Shown here one piece after another: positions 1 through 10,745 of a DNA stretch of 64,000 nt; the first letter of the stretch is position 1, and each line of letters opens with the position of its first letter. Under the pieces are notes generated by a model. The model was not told the DNA's origin, did not search any database, and saw nothing but the letters and a program-made list of their open reading frames with translations. The stretch comes from Odontocerum albicorne. Lineage: Eukaryota; Arthropoda; Insecta; Trichoptera; Odontoceridae. Both the position numbers and the translations under genes were made by a program. Location: positions 4,739,723-4,803,722 of the forward strand of contig OX463842.1 in NCBI GenBank assembly GCA_949825065.1, in the 5' to 3' direction.

Positions 1-569
1 TTTTTTTATATGTGACACCCACGTTACATTGCCAAAATATCAATTTTTATAAAACACAAAAAGGCCTATAAAATGATTATATAATCTAAAACATGAATAT
101 CATTAACATACTATAGCTGAATTATCAACAAATAAAATGGTTTGAATAAAATTTTCTCTCCATGTAGTGATTAATAAGATATTTAGATTATTTACCCCAA
201 TTTTCAAAACGCACCCACGATGTCCAGACATGTTGACCCGATGTCGTTTGAAAGGTTGTAGCGTTGTCAATATTTATCACCAGATGATACCACTGCACAC
301 AATAGTACATGTATAGTATTTGAATGTGTTGCCATATTTGAAAATGCGTTACAGTTTCTGGATTTAAAAAAAATCTCTAAATTAGTGTAACATCTGTGTT
401 ACAATGCCATAAGAAGGGTTAGTAGTTAAATCACAACTGCGTGCTTTGGGAGGGGGGCTAGCTGATTAAATATATTCTCTAAAAAGGGGCAGTAAGCTGA
501 AAAAGTTTGGGAAACACTAGTAGATGGATAATTTCTCTTCTATCAGAAAGTGCAATAGACTAATATGAC

Positions 570-690
570 TGTAAGTAAGTTATATGGGCTCTATAGTCAA
601 GATGTTTGAGAAATCTATGTTGAACACTTTTAATCCCTTTGATATGGTCATTGTAGGAGGGATTCCAAACTATTCCAAATCTCCAAACAA
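570..690 (-). mobile_element. Non-LTR reverse transcriptase fragment
   Basis: Read on the minus strand, about 40 codons stay open and give a peptide with VWNPSYNDHIKGIKSVQHRF followed by LKHLDYRAH. This is the conserved tail of Jockey/CR1-type reverse transcriptases (normally VWNPYY...IESVQKKFLRYL). No ends, tail or target duplication are visible, so it is a decayed fragment. Confidence 0.6.
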
Positions 691-782
691 ACGAATTAAG
701 CTTACTACTACGAATAAAAGATTTTTTTAAATAAAGAAACCGTACGAAAAAAAAATTGTGGCTCGCAGAATTTTGAATGTTT

Positions 783-1445
783 ATTTATTTTTATTTTTTT
801 AACACTTTTATTGCAAATACAATCTGGCGGGCTTATTGCCAGGCGGCAATCTCTTCCAACCAACCAGACAAACGTAAATGAAGCAAGTTACGTGGTCGTA
901 TAAATAATTCAAATGACTATCCATCCTTACGAAATCCACAAACATATATGTGAGCACATGCCCACGAACCCCACAAAGACGGGCAGTCACCCGAATATTC
1001 TTTTTCATATAAAGTGAGATATCATCAATCAAAAGGAAAGGAAGGGATGGTGGAGAGGAAAGGAAAAGAAAAATCAGGAAGGAAACACGTTATTTTACTG
1101 ACTAGAAATTAAGAGGTTTTTCAGTCGCTTCTTAAAGCATGCCAAGGACGGAACGAGTCTTATATTGGTTTGTAACTGATTCCAGAGTCTCACTGCATGG
1201 AGAGTAAAAGACGACGTAAAGAAAGAGGAGCGGTAAACTAGAAAGGCCAATAAACAATCTCTGTTTGAGCGTAGCGCTAATCCATGATTGGAAAGATGCT
1301 TAAAATTCTCGGCGAGATAAGAGGGGGCGGCGGGATAGTTAAGGATATTATACAATAGAGACAGTATGGGAGTTTGGCGTCTATTTCTAACATTCAACCA
1401 ATTCAATGCCTTCTGGTATGAAGTTATATGATCTTACTTACGTTT
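783..1445 (-). mobile_element. 5'-truncated Jockey/CR1-like LINE, 3' end
   Basis: Minus-strand 3' part of a non-LTR retrotransposon. An open frame at 1095-1406 contains FTLHAVRLWNQLQTNIR and ends FKKRLKNLL, the usual C-terminus of ORF2 reverse transcriptase in this group. The 3' UTR ends with the GGTTGGTTGGAAGAGATTG tail next to a short A/T-rich terminus at 783-800. The same 3' end recurs at 9957, 47386, 55245 and 58275. Confidence 0.75.
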
Positions 1446-2017
1446 GTATGGATAAAGACAATATCAAATAAACAAGGAAGAAAGTTGCGAGTATACTGTT
1501 TTGGTTAGAATACGTTTTTTAAAGTTAAAATTTAGTTTCAAACATTTATCGACGAACTTCTAAAATTCTAAATTATATAGTCTCAAAATTTGTACTCAAA
1601 CTTTTTTGTCTTCAGTAATAAATCTTCTTGAAATGTCGACATTCAAGTATGATACAGAGGAACAAAGAAATAAATCGGATTAATTTTAAATCAATACGTT
1701 CAATTTATTGTTTTGAATACGTGAAGACAAACGCCCTTTTTGCCAATCTATTAGCGCCACTTGGGCCTTGAACTTTAGGTCGTGATTCAGTATTTAGCGA
1801 AGTCATTTGCAAACTTCTGCACGCTGGTGGTCTAACATACACTCTTATTAAAACACTTCGTTCTTAATGTTGTGTTATCTCAACACATCTCAAGAAAACG
1901 CTTATGCATTCATAATACAGTACACTTATACCTCAATTTACGGAGTTTCTTTTTACGCTATTTCCTCTTAACGCGGTTCAGAAAAATATATTATTATAAG
2001 ACGAGCTTTTTCCTCTT
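1446..2017. other. No gene seen; AT-rich intron or intergenic sequence
   Basis: No open frame with recognisable protein, splice-bounded exon, repeat ends or tandem array could be supported here. Confidence 0.5.
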
Positions 2018-3055
2018 TACCGTATTAGCCCGAATATAACGCGGCCTCGAATATAACGCGACCTATATATTATTTGGAGCAGGAATGAAAGCAAAAATTC
2101 AAATATAAAACAAAAATTAATTAGGTAAATTGTATTATAAAAAATGTGATTTTTTCATTTAGTGTGGGATGGATGAAGGATCAATGACGGGAGTTCTATG
2201 TGATCCGAAAATGCCAGTAAAGTTAAAAGGAAAAGTATACCAAACGATTGTCAGACCCGCACTCCTCTATGGCTCCGAATGCTGGACGATGTATAACTCT
2301 TACTCTAGGCAACTAGAAACTGCTGGAATACGCATGCTAAGATGGTCAACTGGTGTGTCCCTAAGAGACCAAATAAAAAGCTCACGCATTTGTGGAAGCC
2401 TTGGTGTTACAGACATCAACAGTAAGATGAAGGAGAGGCGATTGAGATGGTATGGGCACGTTGGATGCAGAGCACCCGATCACATTGTGAACCAGGCAAT
2501 CTCCATGGATCTTCCTCGAATAACAACCAGAGGAAGACCAAAGAATTCATGGGGGGGGCAAAAAGATAACCTGATGCAGAGGCACGGCCTGGGGGAAGTA
2601 GTCCGGGACAGAAGAGCATACAACCTGAGGACGAGGAGAGCTGACCCCAACAGTCTTCGCAGACAGTGAGTTGGGATGGAGCCAGGTAGAAGAAGAAAAA
2701 ATGTGATTTTTTTATTCAGACATGTTTGAATTATCACCAGTGTCGCTTGAATGATTACTACTCGATGCATCATTTATGGTATCTTCCTCTTCCCATAAAA
2801 TGTCATCCTCACTCCCATCCAGATTGTTGGAAATGCAACATGTATTTTTTTGCAACTTCGTTTTTATTTTCTATGTAGTCGATCTCACCAACGCAACCAA
2901 AACACGCATAAACTGTGCGTGCGATAGGCGAAAAGGTTTGGCAGTGTTTTCTGCGCTCATTGGACACGGCCTAAATCCCGAATATAACGCGAATGTCATT
3001 TTTGGAAAAATATTTTGAATAAAAAATATCGCGTTATATTCGGGCTAATACGGTA
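2018..3055. mobile_element. MITE with CCGTATTAGCCCGAATATAA inverted ends, split by a LINE
   Basis: The outer ends are perfect inverted repeats: CCGTATTAGCCCGAATATAA from 2020 and its complement ending at 3053, extending to GCG. TA dinucleotides flank both ends (2018-2019 and 3054-3055), as for Tc1/mariner-type insertion. Removing the inserted LINE leaves a non-coding element of about 0.5 kb. A subterminal repeat of the CCCGAATATAACGCG motif lies near 2975. Confidence 0.72.
2160..2695 (+). pseudogene. 5'-truncated RTE-like LINE, reverse transcriptase C-terminus
   Basis: The open frame 2169-2669 encodes the C-terminal region of an endonuclease/reverse transcriptase: VRPALLYGSECWTM, then RMLRWSTGVSLRDQI, then RRLRWYGHVGCRAPDHIVNQ and RGRPKNSW. 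It lacks the catalytic YxDD part, so it is a dead 5'-truncated copy; the apparent start methionine is not a real start. A 21 bp target-site duplication (AAAAAATGTGATTTTTT core) flanks it at 2139-2159 and 2696-2716, showing insertion into the surrounding MITE. Confidence 0.85.
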
Positions 3056-3482
3056 TTTGAATTTTGTACGATTAATTATACATCTGGACGACTGTGGCTC
3101 GCCTCAACCAGCGAGCTCGGCACTGAGGCAGACTAATTTTATTACTTATCAAATTTAATAGCTAGTACCAGTGTATCGAAAAATAATATTTTTACCAATA
3201 AATAAAAACATTTTATTAAACCTGTATTTGATTTTATTAAACCTGTATTTGATTTTAATTAAATTGGTAGATTATTTTTACGCGATATTAAAAAAAACAA
3301 CAGTTCAGTTTAGTTCGATCTCACAACCACCCAAGCTGTTATGGGGGGCAAAATAAGTCCCCATCCAATGCGATCTACACTAGAAGATCGAAGTCCTCAT
3401 TTTATTAGAGCGTGACATCACGAAGTGATGAAGAAGAAACCGCCCAAAAGGAAAATAATGGTAGCGACGACGGACTAAGGTC

Positions 3483-3570
3483 TGACGTCACAGAAGGAAA
3501 ATGACTTGTAAAGTAAAAATATACTTATAAAGAGGCCTGGAGTTCAAACAGCCTAGCCAGTTGCCAGTAC
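3483..3570 (+). promoter_or_regulatory. Possible TATA promoter with CRE-like site
   Basis: A palindromic TGACGTCA (CREB/ATF site consensus) at 3483-3490 is followed by TATAAAG at 3526-3532, and about 25-30 bases further by pyrimidine-A contexts that could initiate. It might be an internal promoter of the PDZ gene or a remnant LTR promoter. Sequence motifs only; no transcript evidence. Confidence 0.25.
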
Positions 3571-3626
3571 TTTCAGAGAAAAATTCGAATGCAGCATAAC
3601 TATCCTTTGACACCACTAAATCGGAG

Positions 3627-3752
3627 TAACATCAAAATAACCTTGTGTAACATCAAAATAACCTTGTGTAACATCAAAATAATCTTGTGTAACATCAAAA
3701 TAACCTTGTGTAACATCAAAATAACCTTGTGTAACATCAAAATATTTTGTAA
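3627..3752. repeat. Minisatellite, 21 bp unit, about 6 copies
   Basis: Tandem units of TAACATCAAAATAACCTTGT plus one base, nearly identical. The period is a multiple of three, so it reads as an artificial repeat peptide on both strands. It ends about 100 bases before the splice acceptor of the first visible exon. Confidence 0.9.
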
Positions 3753-3852
3753 AAAAATCAGGTCTGAAGAGGTTAAGTCGTATGAGTTCATCAATTAAGC
3801 CAATTTTTGTTGCTTCTTATTTTTATAATAAATTGGTTTTTATCTTTTTCAG

Positions 3853-3996
3853 TGGTGCTGGGGAACCGCTGACGTGGCGACTCGTAGCGGAATCTCCATT
3901 GGCGCCCCGACGCTCTCCCCCGCCCGGTGCTACGGACAGGGGCCGAGACGTCAGGCTCACCCTTCTCGTGCCCTCCAGAGCCAAGCTGGGCTGCGG
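3853..3996 (+). CDS. USH1C: Harmonin-like gene, exon 1 of 5 seen: linker and start of PDZ
   Basis: Acceptor TTTTTCAG ends at 3852 and donor CGG|GTAGGT follows 3996. The exon enters after two bases of a codon and leaves with two, giving 47 full codons. The first ~30 residues are a Ser/Pro/Arg/Glu-rich linker (contains RRSPPPGATDRG). Then VRLTLLVPSRAKLGCG forms strand 1 and the carboxylate-binding loop of a PDZ domain, with LGCG standing for the usual GLGF. GC content is far above the surroundings, as expected for coding DNA. An in-frame TAG directly after the donor shows it cannot be read through. Confidence 0.82.
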
Positions 3997-4226
3997 GTAG
4001 GTGCTTTTTACATACACTTTCAGAACAGGAAGTTTCAGTGAAAAAAAAAATCTCTCATGATGCTTAACAAGGGGTGCAGAAAAGGTTTATGATATAGTTC
4101 CATATTTTCCTGCCACACTTTGATCTGCATGAAGTCACCGCTTCTCCACCAACAGAGTATTTCTATACAAGTATATTTGACCCAGTACTACTCAAACTTA
4201 CTCGCAAGGTGGATCGGTTTATATCT

Positions 4227-4879
4227 TTAACCTTTCCCTTTCGGTGCTAAAAAAATTGTGCGTTCCGGTGATGTGTATTCAACAAACATGCAAAAATGAG
4301 CGATTTAAAATCGCAAAAATAAGAATATTCGTAGCCAATCGCTTTGATTAATTAAATTTGAAGTCAAAATTGATAATAATTAAAATTTTACTGCTGAAAA
4401 CATGAAAAAAACATCGGCCAACGTTCACAGAACGGGCACAAAGACCACTTCGTATGGCTGCATGCGAGCTACTGAGACGAGACGAGACTCTGAACACTAA
4501 CACTCTATATGTTATACCTCGAAGGAAAAAACAACTACGAACTGAGATTCTATTTCTTGCATTCCCATATGCCGAAGTAGAGTGAGTGAGACGTGAATAG
4601 CGTCACTTGCTCACCCATGGCGGTTTTTAGAATGAATATACCTAAGTCACACACTGGCACACGTTTGATTGTATTAGTAAATTTATTCCAGATTTTCACA
4701 AAATATCTCTGATGTGGTCGATAAGTGCTAATTATTATTAATATTTTTTTTTTCATTCAATGCGTAAATGTATTACGAAGGAAAACCTAAAATCTGAACC
4801 CAGTATTTATTATATTTATAGAGATATTAAAGTTTTTAGAAGCAATGTGTACTAGTTACACATCACAGGACAGGAAGGT
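4227..4879. mobile_element. TTAA-flanked piggyBac-like MITE, copy 1 (right end altered)
   Basis: Left end TTAA at 4227-4230 followed by CCTTTCCCTTTCGGTGCTAA. The body aligns by eye with the copies at 14639, 23060 and 56964 down to the TACACATCACAGGACAGG right subterminus. The right TTAA is lost: the sequence breaks into a 51 bp tandem array just after GACAGGAAGG. No coding capacity. Confidence 0.7.
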
Positions 4880-4905
4880 TTGTCTATGTCCTGATTTAAT
4901 TTTTT

Positions 4906-5053
4906 GTACTGATTTCATTTTTGATTGTCATGTCTATGTACTGATTTCATTTTTTTGTACTGATTTCATTTTTGATTGTCATGTCTATGTACTGATTTCA
5001 TTTTTTTGTACTGATTTCATTTTTGATTGTCATGTCTATGTACTGATTTCATT
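4906..5053. repeat. Minisatellite, 51 bp unit, about 3 copies
   Basis: Each unit has two similar halves built on GTACTGATTTCATTTTT and GATTGTCATGTCTAT. It begins some 25 bases after the broken right end of the TTAA MITE. The unit is in frame, so it reads as a 17-residue peptide repeat, which is not evidence of a gene. Confidence 0.85.
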
Positions 5054-5394
5054 GTTTCAAAATGTGGTGGGTTATAAAAAACGTTTGGTAAATACAGTTT
5101 TATTGAATTCAAGGAAATATAATATACAAATTAGTGTCGTCCATAGAATTCCATTTTCAATTAGAAGAATCAAAATTAAAACACTGGAAATTCTTTATTT
5201 AATTGCTCAGTGACAACTGCTTCGCTGTATAAAGGCTTGTCAAATTGTGGGTGACTGTATATACTAAAAATGTTTACATAATATGTATAAATACAATAAT
5301 ATTTTAACTCTCTATTTAGGTGAGTGAAAAGATCATTGAGTTAATAAATGAAGGACATAAAACAATCAAAGCATTCATTTGTTATTTTCCTATA

Positions 5395-5942
5395 CTTGAG
5401 AAAATGTAGGATGGCCCCTGTGACATTTGAAATGTCATGTCTCAAAGGGATGGGATAAAATCGTTTTTTTTTACAAATCTAATAGTTTTTTTATTAATCG
5501 AAAAATTGTTTTTCTCTAAACTGACGTTTTAATTCCTAATTTTCATTATACTGACTTTCTAATGTATTCTATGATTTTTATCTATCTTTAAATAGGCCAA
5601 GATCTACTATGAACTAATACTAATTATGAACATTTTAACTTTAGGTATAAAAAAATCGAAAATCCAATTATCGTATACCCCATCCCTAGCCAATGCGACA
5701 AACGTCACCAAATATTATTTGATTTTAACAAACTGTCACATTTTTGCTAATTTGTAACAAGATGTATTAATTTGTCATTATTGTTAGTTTTATGTAATTA
5801 TTTACCTAAATAACTTACTATTTATTAGAATCGAGACTTATATTAAAGTTGATAAAATAATTAAAATTACTGAACATCATTACGAGGTTGTATTGGGGCA
5901 AATTTGTGAACTGTCACAGGGACCATGGTACATTTTCTCAAG
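5395..5942 (+). mobile_element. CTTGAG MITE family, copy 1 (548 bp)
   Basis: Ends CTTGAGAAAATGTAGGATGG and the complement of the same motif ending CTCAAG at 5942, with TATA context and TA on both sides (5393-5394, 5943-5944). The interior is AT-rich and non-coding, with a conserved CATCCCTAGCCAATGC block. Other copies lie at 16264, 28027, 31501, 36156, 39796 and 54525. Confidence 0.85.
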
Positions 5943-6766
5943 TATAATAAAAAAATTGCTGATATAACTACACAATAAAAATAAGGCTTAGAAAAGTGGT
6001 ACAAAATCTGTGATTTAATGAACAGTGTATTGATTTACAAGTGACTGAAATATAACAATATGTAAATACTTAGACCTTATTAAGGCTACAGTCTATGACT
6101 ACCACCGCCCAGTGGACCAGTACCGCTCTGCGGACCACTACGAATCTTTTTCTAAATCTGGAGTTAAACATAATTGCTAAGGTAAAATACCTCCAAAATT
6201 ATACATCAGTTATTCAAAGAATGATATGTGTGTGCAAGTTAGAGGTGGAAGACGAACGGTGTATGAAATTAATTCGCGGTAATTTATTATTAATGAATAA
6301 TTTTAAGGTGTGTTTTAAAATGTAAGATAAAATTTATTTTCTAAAAATGGCCATAACATCAATATAGGCTAGGACGATGGAGGTGGTTTTTACAAGCTAA
6401 AGAAACCAGTTGCTCCTCGATTATGAGTAGGACTTTTCCTTATCAATCTTGTGGATATTTATTTAAATAAATGTATAGACTGATTTTAATATCTGAGTGA
6501 AAAACCACCATCTTCAAGAATAAAACCTAAAACTTTTGATTAGAAAACAAATGTTCTACCATTGGGTCACAAAAAATGTCAAACACTTTTTCAATTACAA
6601 TCTTTTTGAGATGAACACCGTCTTTGTTAATTTTAAAATAAATTTCCTAGAAAGTTAAGGACAGTATACTCGTATGTTAAGGTATTGAAGATATATAATA
6701 CTTATGTTTCATTATTTTGCCAGAATATATTTAAAAAAAACTAATTAATTTTCAATAAATTTCCAG
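5943..6766. other. Intron sequence without identified feature
   Basis: AT-rich intron between a MITE and the second exon. A 76-codon open frame at 6095-6325 has no recognisable family, no high-GC coding signal and no exon boundaries I would trust. Confidence 0.45.
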
Positions 6767-6911
6767 AATCTGCAAGGGTCCAGAGTGGAAGCCCGGCATC
6801 TTTGTACAGTTCACCAAGGAAAACGGCATCGCCAGAGAAGCTGGACTGCGACCCGGGGACCAGATAATGCAGTGCAATGGAATTGACTTCAGGGAAATAC
6901 AATTCACTGAA
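6767..6911 (+). CDS. USH1C: Harmonin-like gene, exon 2: core of PDZ domain
   Basis: Acceptor AATTTCCAG before 6767, donor GAA|GTAAAT after 6911. The first base completes a Gly codon with the preceding exon, then 48 codons follow. It encodes the PDZ core: CKGPEWKPGIFVQFTKENG (strands 2-3 and loop), IAREAGLRPGDQIMQCNGID (helix 1, then the GDQI and NGxDF signatures) and FREIQFTE. The WKPGIF motif is typical of harmonin PDZ2 (KPGIF) and argues against generic MAGUK-type PDZ domains. Exon phase 2 in, 0 out. Confidence 0.88.
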
Positions 6912-7039
6912 GTAAATATATTTCAATATTACATTCATTTTATGCCTTGACATCTCACTGTCACTCTTTGCCCCAAGATATAATCTTACTCCTATTACCC
7001 CTAAAGCGGTCCTTTTCGATTGTAACCAACAATTCTTCT

Positions 7040-7795
7040 TCTTCCTAGTGTCATGTCAGGTCCCACCCAATGTTGACTATCACTTGAGAGTAGGCATCTT
7101 TGTCCCCGGCAGCCCGAAAAAGATCCCCAACGCTCCTTGTACCAGTCCAATCACGTATATTGCGGAGCCAGGAGATTTGCCTCCTGCCAAAACCTCTTCG
7201 ACCCTCTATTTTGCCTTGGATGATCAGGTGTCGTAATTTGTACTTTTCTCCTCTAAGTACATGACCCAAATAGGACACCTTACGGATTTTAATGTTAGTG
7301 AGCAACTCTCTATCAACTTTGACTCTTTGAAGAACCCTTGTGTTACTGACCATATCCGTCCAAAGTATCCGTAGCATTCTCCGGTGCATCCACATTTCGA
7401 ATGCTTCCAGTCGGTTCATACTACCAACTTTGAGGGTCCATGATTCCACTCCATGTAGTAACACTGACCAAACGTAGCATTTGACTAACCGTTGTCGAAG
7501 TTTCAAGTTTAGATTATCATCGCAGTATATGCTTCTCATTTTATTAAAAGCCGCACGAGATGATTCAATTCTGCACTTGATTTCGGTATCTGGGTTGAGG
7601 TCTTCCACTAGGATACTTCCAAGGTATTTCAGTTTTTTCACTCTCTCTATATCAGCACCATTCAATGTAAGACGTGCTCCTACGTGATCATGCCGGCCAA
7701 ACACCATGAACTTAGTTTTACTCACTTTCATGTTCAGTCCCAGCCTCACACCGGCTTCATAACCAACAATTGGTACAATATTTTTCATCATCTAG
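7040..7795 (-). pseudogene. 5'-truncated LINE, reverse transcriptase C-terminal region
   Basis: Minus-strand open frame 7051-7791 of 246 codons. It covers the end of the reverse transcriptase palm and thumb: LNMKVSKTKFMVFGRHD, LNGADIERVKKLKYLGSIL, LHGVESWTLKVGSMNRLEAF, then LGHVLRGEKYKLRHLIIQGK and a terminal GRRQISWLRNIRDW. The catalytic motif lies upstream and is missing. The frame is undamaged over its length, so the insertion is fairly young. A second, more damaged copy is at 53880-54232. Confidence 0.82.
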
Positions 7796-8199
7796 GTGTC
7801 TTGCTTTCTCCTTCTTATCTAACACGTTCCTTACTAAAAACATCTTAGGATTTCACATAAATTTTTGCTAGGTGCCCTAAATGCTTATCAACATTATTTT
7901 ATGAATTTCTTTCAATGAATTAAAAAAACAAAGGAGCTTTATTATGCTACTGACAGAATTTGTAAGGATATATGTTATGACAATGAAATATACCCGCTTT
8001 TCCTTTTAATTGTTTTTTTTTAGAATTTACAATATTAGCAAATCTTTATTACACCAACATGATTCAAAATTATTCAGCAGTCAATGTATTTAAGAGATCA
8101 GATTTGCACTTCCTCTCTTTCAAGACTACTAGGGCTTGGAAGAAAATGAATATAAATTTAGCATGGTAATAATAATATTAGAAATAACTATTTATAAAA

Positions 8200-8290
8200 C
8201 TCCCTTTAGAGAGCAGGCTCTCCTCAAGAGCACTCGAACTCAAGATTCGAACCCATTATTATTGTCAAATTAAAAATATTACAAAACAAA
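8200..8290 (-). mobile_element. tRNA-derived SINE fragment (family 2)
   Basis: On the minus strand GGGTTCGAATCTTGAG is a good match to the RNA polymerase III B box, and GAGAGCCTGCTCTC precedes it at a spacing like the A-box region. A sister copy with the same layout is at 23860-23955. Confidence 0.4.
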
Positions 8291-8348
8291 TATTTTTAAG
8301 TTGACTGTAAGGATTGAAAGGTGTTGGCGGTGGCCATTAGTTTGAGTA

Positions 8349-8390
8349 TTTCATGCCAAATATGTTTAGAAACACATATTTGGCATGAAA
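8349..8390. repeat. Perfect 17 bp hairpin
   Basis: TTTCATGCCAAATATGT (8349-8365) and its exact complement (8374-8390) around an 8 base loop. It lies in an intron. The stem is too short for a typical animal microRNA precursor. Confidence 0.8.
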
Positions 8391-8574
8391 GCCGCAGAAA
8401 ACTTACCAAGAGAAGATGAACTAAAAGTAAACCATTGTAGGTCTTTCGATATGTGACAGTAACACATTTGGCTTTAAGTTGACTGTACTGTATGTGTGCA
8501 AAGCGATCACAAATTTTGATAGGACCTTCCAAAGCGGGTTGTTTTCAAGTATTTCCTAAAAGGATATATTGTTT

Positions 8575-9095
8575 ACACATGTGGTATTTTATGAAAAACC
8601 TATATCTTTAACACATGTGGTATTTTATGAAAAACCTATATCTTTAACACATGTGGTATTTTATGAAAACCCTATATCTTTAACACATGTGGTATTTTAT
8701 GAAAACCCTATATCTTTAACACATGTCGTATTTTATGAAAACTATATATATTTAACACATGTGGTATTTTATGAAAAATCTATATCTTTAACATATGTGG
8801 TATTTTATGAAAAACCTATATCTTTAACACATGTAGTATTTTATGAAAAACCTATATCTTTAACACATGTGGTATTTTATGAATACCCTATATCTTTAAC
8901 ACATGTGGTATTTTATGAAAACTATATATATTTAACACATGTGGTGTTTTATGAAAAATCTTTATCTTTAGCATATGTGGTATTTTATGAAAAACCTATA
9001 TCTTGAACACATGTGGTATTTTATGAAAAACCTATATCTTGAACACATGTGGTATTTTATGAAAAACCTATATCTTTAACATATGTGGTATTTTA
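8575..9095. repeat. Minisatellite, 36 bp unit, about 14 copies
   Basis: Units built on CACATGTGGTATTTTATGAA followed by AAACCTATATCTTTAA. Copies vary at a few fixed positions, and some variant combinations recur at spaced units, suggesting higher-order duplication of a block of about five units. Because 36 is divisible by three it gives a 145-residue repeat reading frame (unit THVVFYEKPISL), judged non-coding because it is intronic and has no other support. Confidence 0.92.
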
Positions 9096-9114
9096 AGTAA
9101 ATAAATATAAATAT

Positions 9115-9545
9115 ATCCAAATCCTATACTGCAAGGTGTACCAACGTCTTTATCATCCAAGAATTGGAGATTACTGAAAGAATCTTGACATATTTTGGGC
9201 ATGTCCCAAGAAAGAATGATGAAAAACTGGAAAAGCTGATTGTTAAAGGACAGTTGAGGGAAGTTGAGTTGGGACAGTTGAAGGAAGACAATCAGTTCAA
9301 TCCGATCTTAACACCACACACGCTATTATGTGGGACAAAATAAATCCCCAACCAGGTCAATCAAAAGGGAAGGCGAGTAAAAGGAACATGCATTAAAAGA
9401 TGGATGAACCAAATAAAGGAATTAACAGGATTTTCTTTAATTCAGCATTCAAAATGACCCTGGGCAGAGAGGGATGGAGTCCGATGGTGCACCAAGTTTT
9501 AGATATAGCAGAGGACCATGACACTCAGTATTGAGTACACAATGA
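9115..9545 (+). mobile_element. Decayed LINE reverse transcriptase tail, interrupted
   Basis: Frames broken by stops give a QELEITERILTYFGHVPRKN-like block and later WMNQIKELTGF and GRDGVRWCTKF-like pieces, the end of an endonuclease/reverse transcriptase ORF. About 80 bases of unrelated repeat (with CTATTATGTGGGACAAAATA) sit inside it near 9290-9370; a relative of that insert is at 3300-3370. A sister fragment is at 29640-30115. Confidence 0.55.
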
Positions 9546-9593
9546 AGAAGATCAAAAGTGTGATATAAAATAAAACTAATTAAATACTTTCAG

Positions 9594-9787
9594 GCCGTTA
9601 ACATAATGAAGCAATCCCGGAGGCTAGACCTGAGAGTGCGTGTGGGAGCTGGACTGGAGCTCTTCCCAGGAGAATCCTCAGGCTACAACAGTTCAGCCTC
9701 CAGTGCCACAGGGGATCAGAGCCCTTCTGGTGGAGACCTCACACGGCTGGCCATGGTGCAGGAAGAGGCCCTGGGGCTGGAGGATAG
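9594..9787 (+). CDS. USH1C: Harmonin-like gene, exon 3: end of PDZ and linker
   Basis: Acceptor ATACTTTCAG before 9594; donor GATAG|GTCAGT after 9787. Enters in phase 0 and leaves with two bases of an Arg codon, 64 full codons. It completes the PDZ domain with AVNIMKQSRRLDLRVRVGAG (helix 2 and last strand), then LELFPGESSGYNSSASS and a Ser/Gly-rich disordered linker, then a short acidic run LAMVQEEALGLED. The AGxELF step right after the domain is also found in harmonin, where PDZ2 runs into a coiled coil. Confidence 0.87.
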
Positions 9788-9956
9788 GTCAGTATTAAAC
9801 TTTATTCTGTATTTTGTTAATTTAAAAGTAACGATTTTTAACCATGGATGGCTTCTTGTTCTGGTCATTCCCTCAAATTTGGGGTATCATGATCACCATG
9901 GTCATCTACCATCCATATTTTGATGTGATGTATTCTGAGTTAAGGCAAAAAAATAT

Positions 9957-10745
9957 TTATTTATTTATTTAACACTTTTACTGCAAATACAATCTGGCGG
10001 GCTTATTGCCAGGCAGCAATCTCTTCCAACCAACCAGACAAAAGTAAATTAAGCAAGTTACATGGTCGCATAAATCATTCAAATGACTATCCATCCCCAC
10101 AAAATCCATAAACATATACGTGAACACATGCCCAGGAACCCCACAAAGACGGACAATCACCTGAACATTCTTTTTCATATAAAGTGAGATATCATCAATC
10201 AAAAGGAAAGGAAGGGATGGTGGAGAGGAAAGGAAAAGAAAAATCAGGAATGAAACACGTTATTTTACTGACTTGAAATTAAGAGTTTTTTCAGTCACTT
10301 CTTAAAGCATGCCAAGGACGGAGCGAGTCTTATATTGGTTTGTAACTGATTCCAGAGTCTCACTGAATGGACAGTAAAGGACGACGTAAAGAAAGAGAAG
10401 CGGTGAACTGAAAAGGCCAATAAACAATATTTGAGCGTAGCGCTAATCCATGATTGGAAAGATGCTGAAAATTTTCGGCGAGATAAAATGGGGTGGCGGG
10501 ACAGCTAAGAATATTATACAATAGAGACAGTATGTGAATTTGGCGTCTATTTCTAACATTTAACCAGTTCAATGCCTTCTGGTATGAAGTTATATGATTG
10601 TACTTACGTAGGTTGAAAATAAATCTTAGACACACATTTTGAATACACTGTAATTTGTCTGGTTGTTCCTCTGTAACATCTAAGTAACATACGTCCGCAT
10701 AGTCCAGAATCTGAAATAAATTATAGTTGTAATTATAGATAATTT
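9957..10745 (-). mobile_element. 5'-truncated Jockey/CR1-like LINE, 3' end, copy 2
   Basis: Same family as 783-1445 but extending further into the ORF. On the minus strand, broken frames read DYADVCYLDVTEEQPDKLQC and then NVCLRFIFNLRKYNHITSY and LNWLNVRNRRQ, a reverse transcriptase C-terminal region. The 3' UTR and the TTGGTTGGAAGAGATTGC tail are intact to about 9957. It lies in the intron after exon 3. Confidence 0.78.

Noticed and set aside
1..520. Possible hAT-like end near 440-520 (AAAAGTTTGGGAAACACTAG)
   Set aside because: No matching opposite end or target duplication inside the window.
3589..3798. Repeat peptides on both strands
   Set aside because: A 21 bp minisatellite read in both directions.
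3782..4000. Start codon at 3782 as a true translation start for the PDZ gene
   Set aside because: The frame crosses a good splice acceptor at 3852, and the upstream codons are AT-rich intron sequence.
8349..8390. MicroRNA precursor
   Set aside because: A 17 bp stem with an 8 base loop is too short, and no longer flanking pairing is visible.
8569..9006. 145-codon frame with a 12-residue THVVFYEKPISL repeat
   Set aside because: A 36 bp intronic minisatellite; the period divisible by three keeps the frame open.
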